The position numbers and the translations under genes were made by a program. From Thiotrichales bacterium 19S3-11 (GTDB lineage Bacteria; Pseudomonadota; Gammaproteobacteria; Francisellales; Francisellaceae): 64,000 bases of DNA. Below the pieces are notes generated by a model that ran no database searches, was not told where the DNA came from, and saw only the letters and a list, made by a program, of their open reading frames with translations. The stretch covers positions 62,001 through 126,000 of the forward strand of contig JAKJJU010000001.1 of the NCBI GenBank assembly GCA_021713295.1. Reading direction: 5' to 3'. Below are positions 27,671 through 37,210 of the stretch, in pieces (positions within the stretch are counted from its first letter, which is position 1; every line of letters starts with the position of its first letter).

Positions 27671-29080
27671 CTAAAGCACAGCCTTTGATGCATCAATAAT
27701 ACCATCGGTTTTACTTGAAGTTGCCTGCTTTTGTGCCTGCTGATAACTAATTGATTTATTTTTTGCATAAATTAATGCAACAATGCCAGCGACATGCGGT
27801 GTTGCCATTGATGTACCCTGCTTATAACCATAACCATTATCAACGGTTGAAAGAATTTTCTTTTCAGGCTTCGTTCCTTTAGGGTCATTACCACCTGGCG
27901 CCTTAATCGCATAGTTATTACCTAACGTTTTAGGGTTATTCGTTGTATTTGAATAAAATGCCAATTCACCCTTAGGCCCTGTTGCTGATACAACGATAGA
28001 GTCACCCCCAACACAACCGGCTGGTAGTGACTCAGAAACATCGGTTGGCCCATTATCATTACCATTACCTGCAGCAATCACTAATACTGCATTATGTTGG
28101 TGCGCAATTTTAACAACACCTTGCCATTGCTTACAGTACTCTTGTGTATAAGTACTCCAATCTTTATCGCTCATTTGCGGATCTTTTTGTGAGCCTAAGC
28201 TAATATTAACCACTTGTGCAGGATTGGGGTTAGCAGGTGTACCTTTAGGAACTAAATCTTCGCCTGCTTTAGCACCAACAGCCCATTCAATACCAGCATC
28301 TACAGCATCAGTACGCCCTGACCCATTATCACCTAAAACTTTCACTGCCACTAACTTAACCTGTGGAATTTTAGCTGTTATACCTCTAATAACTGGCCCA
28401 ACTGCACCGATAGTTCCTGCAACATGTGTACCATGATAACTGCCTCGATCAGTTGGATCATTTTTAAAGTACACAGGCCCTGAGCTATCTTGTTTAAAAT
28501 ATAAACCACGAATGACACGATCATTAATATCATTCGGTGCATGTTCAGCAATGCCTGTATCGGTAATTGCTACGGTAACTTCATTAAGCTTTTTATTTTT
28601 TAAACGCTTCCACGCTTTTTTAGCATAAACACTATAACGACCATGCATATCCCATTGATCATCCCAACGACTACCAGAGTCAAATGCCGTAGTATCAGAA
28701 AAATTAACTTTTTCCTGATTAATTGCCATCGTTGTTACATCAACACCCCGATAAAGTGCATATTCAATAGCACTATTTTTTTGTAATTGCCGAGTAATTT
28801 GCATTGCTTTATGGAAATCATAAGCTTTTTTTGCTTGTTTAGAATCCTTAGCAAAATAAGTATCATTTATAGTTTCAAACTCCATTATATAATGGTTATT
28901 TTGCTTTTGAACATTGCTTAACTTGGCAATCGATTCTAATTGCATACTAGTTAATGTATTCATCGAATTAATAGTAGCATCATCGTTTAGCTTTACGGTA
29001 AAACTTAAATGATCGGCAAAACTCACTGAAGTCATTGTCAATGCGACAGCGAATAAACTGACTAATTGCTTTTTCATCAT
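27671..29080 (-). CDS. secreted subtilisin-like serine protease (S8)
   Basis: A 469-residue exported protease. A Sec signal peptide (about residues 1-22, ending S-V-S-F-A) is followed by a propeptide-like region to about 130 and the S8 catalytic domain. The triad is Asp174 (AITDTGIAEH), His216 (SYHGTHVAGT) and Ser424 (GTSMATPHVAG), with the oxyanion Asn region IAAGNGN. The start at 29080 follows AAGGAGAGG; the extra upstream in-frame codons are not needed. Extracellular or periplasmic protein degradation is the likely role. No cell-wall anchor or autotransporter domain is present. Confidence 0.94.
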   Translation of the reverse strand: MMKKQLVSLFAVALTMTSVSFADHLSFTVKLNDDATINSMNTLTSMQLESIAKLSNVQKQNNHYIMEFETINDTYFAKDSKQAKKAYDFHKAMQITRQLQKNSAIEYALYRGVDVTTMAINQEKVNFSDTTAFDSGSRWDDQWDMHGRYSVYAKKAWKRLKNKKLNEVTVAITDTGIAEHAPNDINDRVIRGLYFKQDSSGPVYFKNDPTDRGSYHGTHVAGTIGAVGPVIRGITAKIPQVKLVAVKVLGDNGSGRTDAVDAGIEWAVGAKAGEDLVPKGTPANPNPAQVVNISLGSQKDPQMSDKDWSTYTQEYCKQWQGVVKIAHQHNAVLVIAAGNGNDNGPTDVSESLPAGCVGGDSIVVSATGPKGELAFYSNTTNNPKTLGNNYAIKAPGGNDPKGTKPEKKILSTVDNGYGYKQGTSMATPHVAGIVALIYAKNKSISYQQAQKQATSSKTDGIIDASKAVL

Positions 29081-29593
29081 AACCTCTCCTTGGTATAGTA
29101 AAAAACAATCTATCATCAATTTTATACGAATGAAATATGATCAGCCCCTAATTATATTTCAAAATAATAGAACGAAATCTTCTAAATATTCTTGGTTTGA
29201 TTATTTTTGGTTAAGAGCAGGTATTTGGCGTAAAAATACTGATCCAAATACCCGTTTAACCGGACTCCCCCCCAGAAGCCACAAAGTGAATTCTGTTTTT
29301 TGAATCTTAGGATTATTTCCTAGATGGTTTCTATCATACTGGTTATTTCGGTGAAGTAAATCATAAGCATTAGAAGCAAACGTTTGAAAAATTAGAAATA
29401 AAGTGCTCGACTGCCTAATTTTCTAGGCAACTTAATTTAATATATACTTTAATTTATTTAAAGGCAACTTCATTAAATTAATGCTTAGTGTTATTATTAT
29501 CATTTTTGTTATTATAATGCTGTTTCTTTTAAAGGCATTATATCTATTAATAACCATGCACATATAATACATAGCATAGGCTTAAAGGATACC
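29081..29593. promoter_or_regulatory. divergent intergenic region with hairpin element and direct repeats
   Basis: About 510 bases between the protease and VOC genes. It holds a 70-bp structured repeat (29209-29278, listed separately), a perfect inverted repeat TGCCTA-N6-TAGGCA (29413-29430), and two copies of AGGCAACTTnATTnAA (29426-29441 and 29463-29478), 37 bases apart. The direct repeats may be operators for the VOC-msrB unit. No further ORF of note is present. Confidence 0.5.
29209..29278 (+). repeat. 70-bp hairpin repeat element, copy 1
   Basis: An element with an outer stem GGTTAA/TTAACC (29209-29214 with 29256-29261) and an inner stem GGTATTTG/CAAATACC (29220-29227 with 29245-29252). 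It is followed by a run of seven C and AGAAG. A second copy, in inverse orientation, is at 35161-35230, with roughly 80 to 85 percent identity by eye including the loop. It is intergenic in both cases. Confidence 0.75.
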
Positions 29594-29983
29594 ATGAGTA
29601 TGATAGAACACTTAGACCACCTTGTATTAACGGTAAATGACATAGAAATAAGTACTCAGTTTTATGCACAAGTCTTAGACATGGAAATAATTACATTCAA
29701 CGGTAATCGAAAAGCACTTAAATTTGGTAAGCAAAAAATTAACCTCCACCTAAAAGGCAATGAATTTGAGCCAAACGCAATCAACCCAATCCCTGGCAGT
29801 GCTGATTTATGCTTTATTACGAAAATGCCATTAAGTGATGTGATTGATAAGTTATCTTTTCAAAAAATTAGTATAGAAGAAGGCCCCGTTAAAAGAACTG
29901 GTGCATGCGGTGAGATTATCTCTGTCTATTTTCGTGATCCAGATAAGAATTTGATTGAGGTTTCTAATTATGTCCAAAGCTAA
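29594..29983 (+). CDS. VOC (glyoxalase/dioxygenase) family protein
   Basis: A 129-residue vicinal-oxygen-chelate protein made of paired beta-alpha-beta-beta-beta modules. The start [25 protein letters not shown] carries the first metal His, and the end [17 protein letters not shown] carries the terminal metal Glu. The family includes glyoxalase I-like, fosfomycin-resistance and ring-cleavage enzymes; the exact reaction is not readable. It overlaps the following msrB gene by 14 bases, so they are co-transcribed and translationally coupled. Confidence 0.88.
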   Translation: MSMIEHLDHLVLTVNDIEISTQFYAQVLDMEIITFNGNRKALKFGKQKINLHLKGNEFEPNAINPIPGSADLCFITKMPLSDVIDKLSFQKISIEEGPVKRTGACGEIISVYFRDPDKNLIEVSNYVQS

Positions 29984-30551
29984 ACTAGTTATCTGGTATT
30001 TTCAATGGGGCATGAAAGCGAGTATTAGCATTATTTTTATCCTATCTATCTTTTTCCTATTATTTTTTAGTATCTCAATTAATTATGCCAATAGCCCATG
30101 GCTAAATTTCAATAAAGAACAGAAGCTTAAAACCATAACACCACTACAATATGATGTGACACAAAATGATGCAACTGAAAAAGCTTTTAATAACTCATAC
30201 TGGGATAATAAAGAAGAAGGGATTTATGTTGATATCATCTCAGGTGAACCACTTTTTAGCTCTACCGATAAATACGACTCAAAAACAGGCTGGCCAAGTT
30301 TCACGAAACCAATTGATAAAATTTTTATAGTCACTAAAAAAGATTATGCTTATTTTTTTATTCCAAGAACGGAAGTACGTTCAAAGTATGCTAACTCCCA
30401 TCTAGGGCATGTCTTTGATGATGGCCCACCACCGACTAACTTAAGATACTGTATTAACTCAGCCTCACTAGTTTTTATTCCTAAAAGCCAGATGAAAGAA
30501 AAAGGTTATGCTGAATACCTTTATCTTTTTGATAAGCAAAAACAACAATAA
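29970..30551 (+). CDS. msrB: membrane-anchored peptide-methionine (R)-S-oxide reductase MsrB
   Basis: Repairs methionine-R-sulfoxide in proteins. From the ATG at 29970 (193 residues, GAGG upstream), an N-terminal transmembrane segment near residues 16-40 exports the catalytic domain to the periplasmic side. Conserved motifs are [23 protein letters not shown] and the catalytic-Cys motif RYCINSASL. The first zinc cysteine pair of the usual GIYVCxxC segment is replaced (GIYVDIIS), so this is a zinc-free form. Exported MsrA at 60753-61358 would handle the other stereoisomer. Confidence 0.93.
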   Translation: MSKAKLVIWYFQWGMKASISIIFILSIFFLLFFSISINYANSPWLNFNKEQKLKTITPLQYDVTQNDATEKAFNNSYWDNKEEGIYVDIISGEPLFSSTDKYDSKTGWPSFTKPIDKIFIVTKKDYAYFFIPRTEVRSKYANSHLGHVFDDGPPPTNLRYCINSASLVFIPKSQMKEKGYAEYLYLFDKQKQQ

Positions 30552-30556
30552 TTTCG

Positions 30557-33500
30557 TTATTTTTCAAAGCTTTTCGGGTTAATTCTTTCATAAAATGTCA
30601 ACATACAAGGCAATAAAAATAAAATCAAAAGCGTAGTAAATAATAATCCAAACACAATGGATATCGCCATAGGAATTAAAAATTTTGCCTGTAATGACGT
30701 TTCAAATAATAAGGGTAGCAAACCAACGATTGTTGTTACTGACGTTAATAACACTGGCCTAAGCCTTGTTTTGGTTGCCTCTATAATTGCATCTGCTGCT
30801 ATCATACCACTGATACGTTTTTCTTTATAAAAACTTAATAAGATAATTGAGTCATTGACAATAATTCCTGATAAACCGAATAAGCCAAACAGCGACAATA
30901 TAGTCATGTCATAGCCCAATAATAAATGCCCAATAATTGCGCCTACAATCCCCAAAGGAATAACCGACATAATCATTAACGGCCAGCTATAAGATGAGAA
31001 AAATAAAGCCAATATGATATAAATTAAAATTAAACCAATCACCAGTCCTATTAACATATCTGAAAAAGTCTTTTCTTGCTCCTCAGATTTGCCCTTTAAG
31101 CTATAGTTAACTTGATAGTTTTGTTTTAGTTTTGATAAGACTTTCGCTGAAAATGCATTCAGCACATCATTCGCATTAGTTAATTCACTATCAACTTCTG
31201 CTGTTACATTAACAACCATTTGTCCATCTTGATGGATCATGCGATCAAAGCCATTAATCGCCTTGATATTAATCAGCGTATGTAGTGGCACCATCGAACC
31301 ATTCGGTAATTTAATTGGAAAGTTCTCTAACTTAATTAAGCTATCTTGATCTATATCAGTTAATGATAAACTAACATCAATTTCATCTTGATCATCCGTA
31401 ATACGCTGTACAAGCGCCCTTGAATAGCCTGCACTTACTTGCTGTGCAAGTGATTTAACATTAACTCCCTGCGCAATTGCTGAAGGCTTTAATTCAAAAA
31501 TCCATTGTTCCTTACCGTAAGGCAGATTATCTGAAATATTTTTTACTCCCTTATACTGACTAAGCTGATGCCTAATATATTCAGATGCCTCTTTAAGTTT
31601 TAAAGCACGATTACCCGATAAGCGAATATCAATATCTCTACCTGGCGGGCCACCAACAGGTGAAGAAATAATTAATTGTTCAATATCATCCGATTGATGT
31701 AATGCTAATCGCCATTTTCGAATGAGTTCATCATTAGATATTGAACGGTCATCGGGCATGGATAATTCAACATTTAAATGACCAACATTATCACCACGCC
31801 TTTGACGTTGATCACCTCTTAAATCTGCTGTCTGCCCCATCACTTGCGTAATAATTTCTACTAAATTTGGCTCATTTGGCTGTATTTTTTTCTGTTGATT
31901 AGCGATGGCTATTAGAGCGGTTTGTGCATTGTTTAAATACTGATGAATTTTTTCTTCTTTTGTCCCTGGAACAAACACAGCATTTAACTTAATAATGTTA
32001 GAATCTGGCATTTTAAAAAACGTAAACGGTACATGACGCCCTACTAATAAACTTATTGTTAATATAATTGATAAAACGGCAAAAATGATAACGCTATAAC
32101 GCCACTTTAATGCAAGTGTTAGTAGGCGATAAAAATAAACATCACGAAAATATTCAAAAGCACCATCGAGTTTAAGCCTATATTTTGAAAGTCGGTGCAC
32201 TCTCATTTCTCGAAAACTACTTTTTAGGTGATTGGGTAAAACTAAAAAACATTCAACAAGTGATGCAATAATGACACAGATCACGACAACTGGAATGGCA
32301 ATTAATACTTGCCCAATAACATCTGATACCAACATTAAAGGTAAAAATGCTGCAATTGTCGTTAAAGATGATGCTAATACGGGTTTTAACATACGCCTTG
32401 CACCTAAAATCGCTGCCTTATATGGCCTTTGACCTAAGCAATATTCTCTATAGGCATTTTCACCTACAACAATCGTATCATCGACAATAATTCCAAGTGT
32501 CATAATAATTGCAAATAAGCTTACCATATTGATCGAATCACCCGATAAATAAAGAATATAAAAAGTTGCAAAGCAAGAGATGGGAATTCCCAGAGCAACC
32601 CAAAATGCAACCCGTAAATTTAAAAACAACATTAATACAATGATGATAAAAGCTAGACCTGTTAAACCGTTTTTAACTAATAACAAAATACGATCTTTAA
32701 TCAGTGTCCATCTTTGATCATAAATTATTAAATTAATACCTAAATCTTTAGCAGAAGCTTGTTGATTCTCATACCATTGAAACATTGTCTTCGCCATTTT
32801 CAAGGTACTATCATTTGAAGTTCGTAATAACTGAAGCTCAATTGCTGGCTGTCCATTATAATAAATCGTTGTTTCACCATCTTGTTTTTCAAGAGAAATC
32901 TCAGCAATATCGCCAATTGTTGTTACCTGTAATGATTTAGGGTCACTAATAGGAATTGCTGCAATTGATTCAATATCTCTTACTGCTTTAATGAATCTCA
33001 AATCCCTTGCAACGTCATTTTCACCTGCGCTACCTAATGGTGAGTCACTACTATGTTGATCAATAACCTTAGCAATCTCTGGTAAAGTCATATGCAAGTT
33101 GTATAACTGTTCTTGAGATACCTTAACGGCAAACTCAAGCTTTGGCAGGCCAAGGATATTTATTTTTGCAATTCCAAGCTGTAATAATTGATGTTCATAT
33201 TCATAAGCAAGTTTACGCATAGTTTCTAATGAATCGCTACCCGATATAATTATTTTTGCAACAGGCTCATAACGCTCGATTTTTGAGATAATTGGTTTTT
33301 CTGATTCTGATGGTAAATTGGATATATTAGAGACGCGTTGTTGTGTATCTTGATAGGCTTGAGCCATATTGGTTTTTTCATTAAATTCTAAAACAATGGT
33401 TCCAACATTTGATTTAGCGATAGCGCGAAATGTTTTTAAATTATCAAGGTCTCTTAACTCTTTTTCTAATGGTACAATAATTGAACGTTCAACATCTGCA

Positions 33501-33706
33501 GCTGATGCACCAACCCACGGTACAGTGACGGTAATATAATTAATCTCTAAATTAGGTAAAAACTGTGTATTTAACTTATACAAACCAAAAATTCCAGATG
33601 CAATCATAATAAACATCAATAAATTAGCTGCAACTTTATGCTGTACAAAAAATGCTATCACACCATTATTTAACTTCATCGGCATGTGCTCTATTTGAAT
33701 TTGCAT
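30557..33706 (-). CDS. RND family efflux transporter, inner-membrane subunit
   Basis: A 1049-residue AcrB/MdtC-like proton-driven pump of the resistance-nodulation-division family. It has the canonical layout: TM1 near residues 15-35, a large periplasmic loop, TM2-6 (about 340-540), a second large loop, and the final helices (about 870-1040). The motif GIIVDDTIVVGEN in TM4 carries the paired proton-relay aspartates. The start overlaps the adaptor gene end by 41 bases; alternative starts at Met8 or Met10 are possible. The substrate is not predictable. It forms an operon with the upstream adaptor gene; no outer-membrane TolC gene is nearby. Confidence 0.95.
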   Translation of the reverse strand: MQIQIEHMPMKLNNGVIAFFVQHKVAANLLMFIMIASGIFGLYKLNTQFLPNLEINYITVTVPWVGASAADVERSIIVPLEKELRDLDNLKTFRAIAKSNVGTIVLEFNEKTNMAQAYQDTQQRVSNISNLPSESEKPIISKIERYEPVAKIIISGSDSLETMRKLAYEYEHQLLQLGIAKINILGLPKLEFAVKVSQEQLYNLHMTLPEIAKVIDQHSSDSPLGSAGENDVARDLRFIKAVRDIESIAAIPISDPKSLQVTTIGDIAEISLEKQDGETTIYYNGQPAIELQLLRTSNDSTLKMAKTMFQWYENQQASAKDLGINLIIYDQRWTLIKDRILLLVKNGLTGLAFIIIVLMLFLNLRVAFWVALGIPISCFATFYILYLSGDSINMVSLFAIIMTLGIIVDDTIVVGENAYREYCLGQRPYKAAILGARRMLKPVLASSLTTIAAFLPLMLVSDVIGQVLIAIPVVVICVIIASLVECFLVLPNHLKSSFREMRVHRLSKYRLKLDGAFEYFRDVYFYRLLTLALKWRYSVIIFAVLSIILTISLLVGRHVPFTFFKMPDSNIIKLNAVFVPGTKEEKIHQYLNNAQTALIAIANQQKKIQPNEPNLVEIITQVMGQTADLRGDQRQRRGDNVGHLNVELSMPDDRSISNDELIRKWRLALHQSDDIEQLIISSPVGGPPGRDIDIRLSGNRALKLKEASEYIRHQLSQYKGVKNISDNLPYGKEQWIFELKPSAIAQGVNVKSLAQQVSAGYSRALVQRITDDQDEIDVSLSLTDIDQDSLIKLENFPIKLPNGSMVPLHTLINIKAINGFDRMIHQDGQMVVNVTAEVDSELTNANDVLNAFSAKVLSKLKQNYQVNYSLKGKSEEQEKTFSDMLIGLVIGLILIYIILALFFSSYSWPLMIMSVIPLGIVGAIIGHLLLGYDMTILSLFGLFGLSGIIVNDSIILLSFYKEKRISGMIAADAIIEATKTRLRPVLLTSVTTIVGLLPLLFETSLQAKFLIPMAISIVFGLLFTTLLILFLLPCMLTFYERINPKSFEK

Positions 33707-34940
33707 GACGCTGATAGGTTACAGCTAAGCCTGTCCTTGCTCCAGGGATGTGACTTAACATCACAAGATCCCCTGTTTTTAAAGCCCCTGGTTTAATTAA
33801 TTGATATAAATGTCCATTGTTATCCATCCAGCGTCCAGCTAAAACAACTTGTTTTTTTAGCAGATGATTTTGAGCAACACTATAAACGTATTTGTCATTA
33901 TATATCGCTGAAACAGGTACTTTAAATGCAGTAATGTTAGGTAACTTTAAGTATAATTTAATGGTTTTACCATGCGCAATGTTAACCCCCTTTTGAGTAT
34001 TTGCAAAATAAGCAATATGCCCTGTGCCAAGCTTTGAAATATTATCACTTATGCGTTTAAGTTGATAACAATTAGCTTGATCATTTAAATCGGCACATGC
34101 ACTAATCTCATCATAGTTTAGTTTCTCTAATACTTGATATAATTGATGTGTAATCACACCTTCTAATTCTGTTGCATTTGGATTATAAATACTAAACAAT
34201 CGCTCACTCTGATTGACGGTTCTACCAACAGAGACATATTGATCCGTTATCACACCGTTATACGGTGCATAGACTTTTGTTTCTTTTAAGTTTTTCTCTG
34301 CCAATCTTAAATTAGCATTCGCTTGATTTAATTCAGCTGATAAACTATTTGAATTTAATAAGCAATTTTCCAGGTCATACGATTTTTGATTATATTGACT
34401 TTGCATACTCAATACTTTCTCATCTGCAAGATCCAGCTCTGCTTGCGAGCTATAAGTACTATCTCGTAAGGATTTTAAGCGTTGATAATGAGACTTAGCT
34501 AATTCAAGCAATGATTGTGCTTGGGTCAACTGTGAACGATTTAACTTGCATTGGACATTATTTTTATCAAGTTTCACTTTAATTAAATCAATACTTGCCT
34601 GCTCTTTTGCTAAATTAATTTCATAAACTTCTGAGTCAAGTTCCATTAATAATTGACCTTTTTTTACCCTTTGTCCTACTTTAAAATTTATCATTTCAAC
34701 ACGAGACTTCAAAAAAGATGAAACAGCTGTATTGACTCTTGAAATTGCAGTAGCTGAGATTAATACGACAGGATGGTATTGGCCTAGGGTTACTGCTTCA
34801 ACCTCGATATAGATTCCCTTATCTTTATCAGCAGTTGAATCAGCAGATGATTTAAATAAAATCAAGCTCAATGAAATAACAATAACAATCAATGCAATGA
34901 TTACTGTGATGGTGAACTTTTTCTGAAAATAAATCTTCAT
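33666..34940 (-). CDS. RND efflux periplasmic adaptor (membrane fusion protein)
   Basis: A 424-residue HlyD/AcrA-type adaptor linking the pump to an outer-membrane channel. An N-terminal transmembrane anchor (residues 9-29) is followed by a split lipoyl domain (VGQRVKKGQLLMELDS, then APYNGVITDQYVSVGRTV) enclosing a long coiled-coil hairpin of about 130 residues. Beta-barrel and membrane-proximal domains follow. A C-terminal hydrophilic tail (YQRHANSNRAHADEVK) is unremarkable. It precedes and overlaps the pump gene on the same strand. Confidence 0.93.
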   Translation of the reverse strand: MKIYFQKKFTITVIIALIVIVISLSLILFKSSADSTADKDKGIYIEVEAVTLGQYHPVVLISATAISRVNTAVSSFLKSRVEMINFKVGQRVKKGQLLMELDSEVYEINLAKEQASIDLIKVKLDKNNVQCKLNRSQLTQAQSLLELAKSHYQRLKSLRDSTYSSQAELDLADEKVLSMQSQYNQKSYDLENCLLNSNSLSAELNQANANLRLAEKNLKETKVYAPYNGVITDQYVSVGRTVNQSERLFSIYNPNATELEGVITHQLYQVLEKLNYDEISACADLNDQANCYQLKRISDNISKLGTGHIAYFANTQKGVNIAHGKTIKLYLKLPNITAFKVPVSAIYNDKYVYSVAQNHLLKKQVVLAGRWMDNNGHLYQLIKPGALKTGDLVMLSHIPGARTGLAVTYQRHANSNRAHADEVK

Positions 34941-35160
34941 CGTATTAACCTAGAGCTACAATATACTTTAATTACATAAGCTTATATATCAAGGATAGTC
35001 TTAATTTATGATTGAAGCTACATTGACCGTAAGTTTGTATAAGTTCTATTTTTTCAAATAATCAGTTCTAATACTTATGATTTACTTTATTAAAATAACC
35101 AGTAATATGTAAACCATGTTGATAATAATCCAACATTGAATTTAAATTTTTAAATATTCG

Positions 35161-35230
35161 CTTCTGGGGGGGGAGCTGGTTAAACAGGTATTTGACTAAG
35201 TATTTTTATGGCAAATACCTGATTTTAACC
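35161..35230 (-). repeat. 70-bp hairpin repeat element, copy 2
   Basis: Reverse-complement copy of the element at 29209-29278. Both stems, the loop and the C-run (eight here, read on the minus strand) with AGAAG are kept. Stem differences stay compatible with pairing in several places. The two copies flank the block from the VOC gene through the RND operon. Confidence 0.75.
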
Positions 35231-35266
35231 TCTAAGATACATGATCTTACTTATCTAGTCATTAAA

Positions 35267-35284
35267 AACAAATTGCAATTTGTT
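35267..35284. promoter_or_regulatory. 18-bp perfect palindrome (AACAAATTGCAATTTGTT)
   Basis: A perfect 18-base dyad centred at 35275/35276, about 190 bases before the 550-residue protein gene. It lacks a following U-run, so it looks like a binding site for a dimeric regulator and not a terminator. Confidence 0.5.
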
Positions 35285-35471
35285 ACAAAAATAATCATGC
35301 ATTATTAATATAAATGAACACTAATGACTATATACTTCATAGTCTTTGCTAGTCAATCAATTCAAATATCATAAAATCTTTTAGTCAACATGTTATCTAA
35401 AGTTAAGTAATAACTATTTTATTTTTAATAGTATTTTCCCTACTATGCTTTAGGTAAAAAGGACCTATATT

Positions 35472-37124
35472 ATGAAAAATCATAAGGAATTTATACAATT
35501 TTTATCACAATTAAAGCCAAATTCATCACCAACTTTAAGTTTTCTTATCCCTACTAATTTTCTTTCTTCTTTTTATGGTGAAAATGACGTTCAAATCTAC
35601 CTACAGCAAGTGAATGCTTATGCCGAACTTTTAAGTTATAACACTAGCGTGATGCTGAAACAAATTACACTATCAGATTTATTAGATAAAAAAGTGTTAG
35701 CACAGCTAGCCCAACGATTTGCTAATGGATTTAATGCCATTAGCTATCGAATAAAAGAGGATATCTTAACCGTAGTTGATAACCCTCAAGTTGCTTCCAA
35801 AGTCTATACGTTTTGGATTGATGTTGCCATTAAAGCCTATGAACTAAAGAATTTAGAGATTGTTCAAGCTATTTTAGCTGGCGTTGACTCACCAGATATT
35901 AGTAGGCTATTTGCTCAAGAAAGACAATATCACCGTCTTATATCTGAGAATACCTGTAAAAAGCTACAAGAGTTATCCGATTTAAAAATAAATGAATCAC
36001 TCATTAATCAAATTGTATTTTTACCACCATTTTTAATTTTTCTCAAAGCATTAGCGGCCTCACTCGAGAATAATAATAATTGCTTTTTATCTGATAGTAC
36101 TATAAAAATTATTAATCTATTGAGCCTATTTAGAAACGCTGCAGATGCAAAACAACTAGCAGATATCGATCAAGAGACCATAGGAAAATTTAATCAATTA
36201 TTTATCTATACCTTTAATTCACCGAGAGAAAGTAATGATTTTTTTGATCATTTATACGATAAAGAACTCATTAAGAAAAAACAGCTAACTCGTGATAATC
36301 AAGCCTTTAAATCACCCATAATAACCTCAAAAACTAAAATCCAATCACCAATCATTCAACACATACATCATCTACCTATAAGTAAGTTCTCATCGTGTGG
36401 AATTGATCAAGAATTTAAACAATTAATTTTAGAAATTATCACAATTGAGGCGAATAAAATAAATAACCTAATACAAGAAAATGAAATCAATCAGCTTGAA
36501 GCTATTTTATATTATATTCTCTACCAATGTAACGTTATCCAATTGATTATGAATGACAAAGAGTTACTTAGTGCATTTGAAAAAATGTTCACCTTTAATC
36601 AACATGCTATTCATTTAAATGAAGTAATGAATCAAGGTCTTCGTGATCATGAAAAATTAGAAAAAACTAAAGCTCTCGTTAGCACGATAACACATAAAGA
36701 TAAACCGCCCTTAACAACTGAGATAAAAAACAAAAAACCAAAAAATAACACAACAAAATTATCTAGAACAAAAAGTGACATACTTAGAAACGATCCTTAT
36801 GCTCCTTTTAAACTTGAACTTAAGCTTGACCTTTCAAAATTACCAAAAACAAAAGCTCAAGCACAAACATTGACTCGCCATAAAACTGAATCAGATACAC
36901 TGCCAAGAGCTAAAACAGTAAGTAAGATTGATCAGTCAAATACATCGGATGTTAAAACATTGATTGTGGCCTATGAAAAACAAATTGATGAAAAAGCCAA
37001 GCCCAAAGCACCCCCACTTAGGCGCAGTAATACTGCATCCAATCTAAAGTCACCAAAACATATTATGCTGACAAAAACAAAAAGTGAAATAACTACACTA
37101 ACTTATCCCAGCAGTCCAACTTAG
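35472..37124 (+). CDS. hypothetical protein with repeated basic Ser/Thr motifs in its tail (effector candidate)
   Basis: A 550-residue protein of unknown family. Residues 1-400 are mainly helical with no signal peptide. From about 410 on it is a low-complexity Lys/Thr/Pro/Ser tail. This tail has five copies of a short motif, L-x-(R/K)-x-(K/N)-(S/T): LSRTKS (430), LTRHKT (467), LPRAKT (477), LRRSNT (516) and LTKTKS (533). Such sites resemble basophilic kinase or 14-3-3 recognition motifs of eukaryotes. With the neighbouring PCS-like and calpain-like proteases, this suggests a host-targeted protein, but that is inference. An AAGGA site precedes the ATG. Confidence 0.7.
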   Translation: MKNHKEFIQFLSQLKPNSSPTLSFLIPTNFLSSFYGENDVQIYLQQVNAYAELLSYNTSVMLKQITLSDLLDKKVLAQLAQRFANGFNAISYRIKEDILTVVDNPQVASKVYTFWIDVAIKAYELKNLEIVQAILAGVDSPDISRLFAQERQYHRLISENTCKKLQELSDLKINESLINQIVFLPPFLIFLKALAASLENNNNCFLSDSTIKIINLLSLFRNAADAKQLADIDQETIGKFNQLFIYTFNSPRESNDFFDHLYDKELIKKKQLTRDNQAFKSPIITSKTKIQSPIIQHIHHLPISKFSSCGIDQEFKQLILEIITIEANKINNLIQENEINQLEAILYYILYQCNVIQLIMNDKELLSAFEKMFTFNQHAIHLNEVMNQGLRDHEKLEKTKALVSTITHKDKPPLTTEIKNKKPKNNTTKLSRTKSDILRNDPYAPFKLELKLDLSKLPKTKAQAQTLTRHKTESDTLPRAKTVSKIDQSNTSDVKTLIVAYEKQIDEKAKPKAPPLRRSNTASNLKSPKHIMLTKTKSEITTLTYPSSPT

Positions 37125-37210
37125 GTAAAAATTGGTAAAATAATCATTCTCCATTTAAACTTACAAAATATAAAATTCGTGTTAAATGACAATATAGGTG
37201 AATCCATTCA

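Larger units (their letters stand above)
34941..35471. promoter_or_regulatory. intergenic region with hairpin element and 18-bp palindrome
   Basis: About 530 AT-rich bases between the divergent efflux operon and the 550-residue protein gene. It contains copy 2 of the 70-bp hairpin element (35161-35230) and, 37 bases further on, a perfect 18-bp palindrome (35267-35284). Promoters for both flanking units must lie here. No ORF or RNA gene was recognised. Confidence 0.5.

Noticed and set aside
29594-34940. Composite transposon bounded by the two inverted 70-bp elements
   Set aside because: The interval holds normal chromosomal genes with no transposase, and no target duplications were seen, so the elements are reported separately without this claim.
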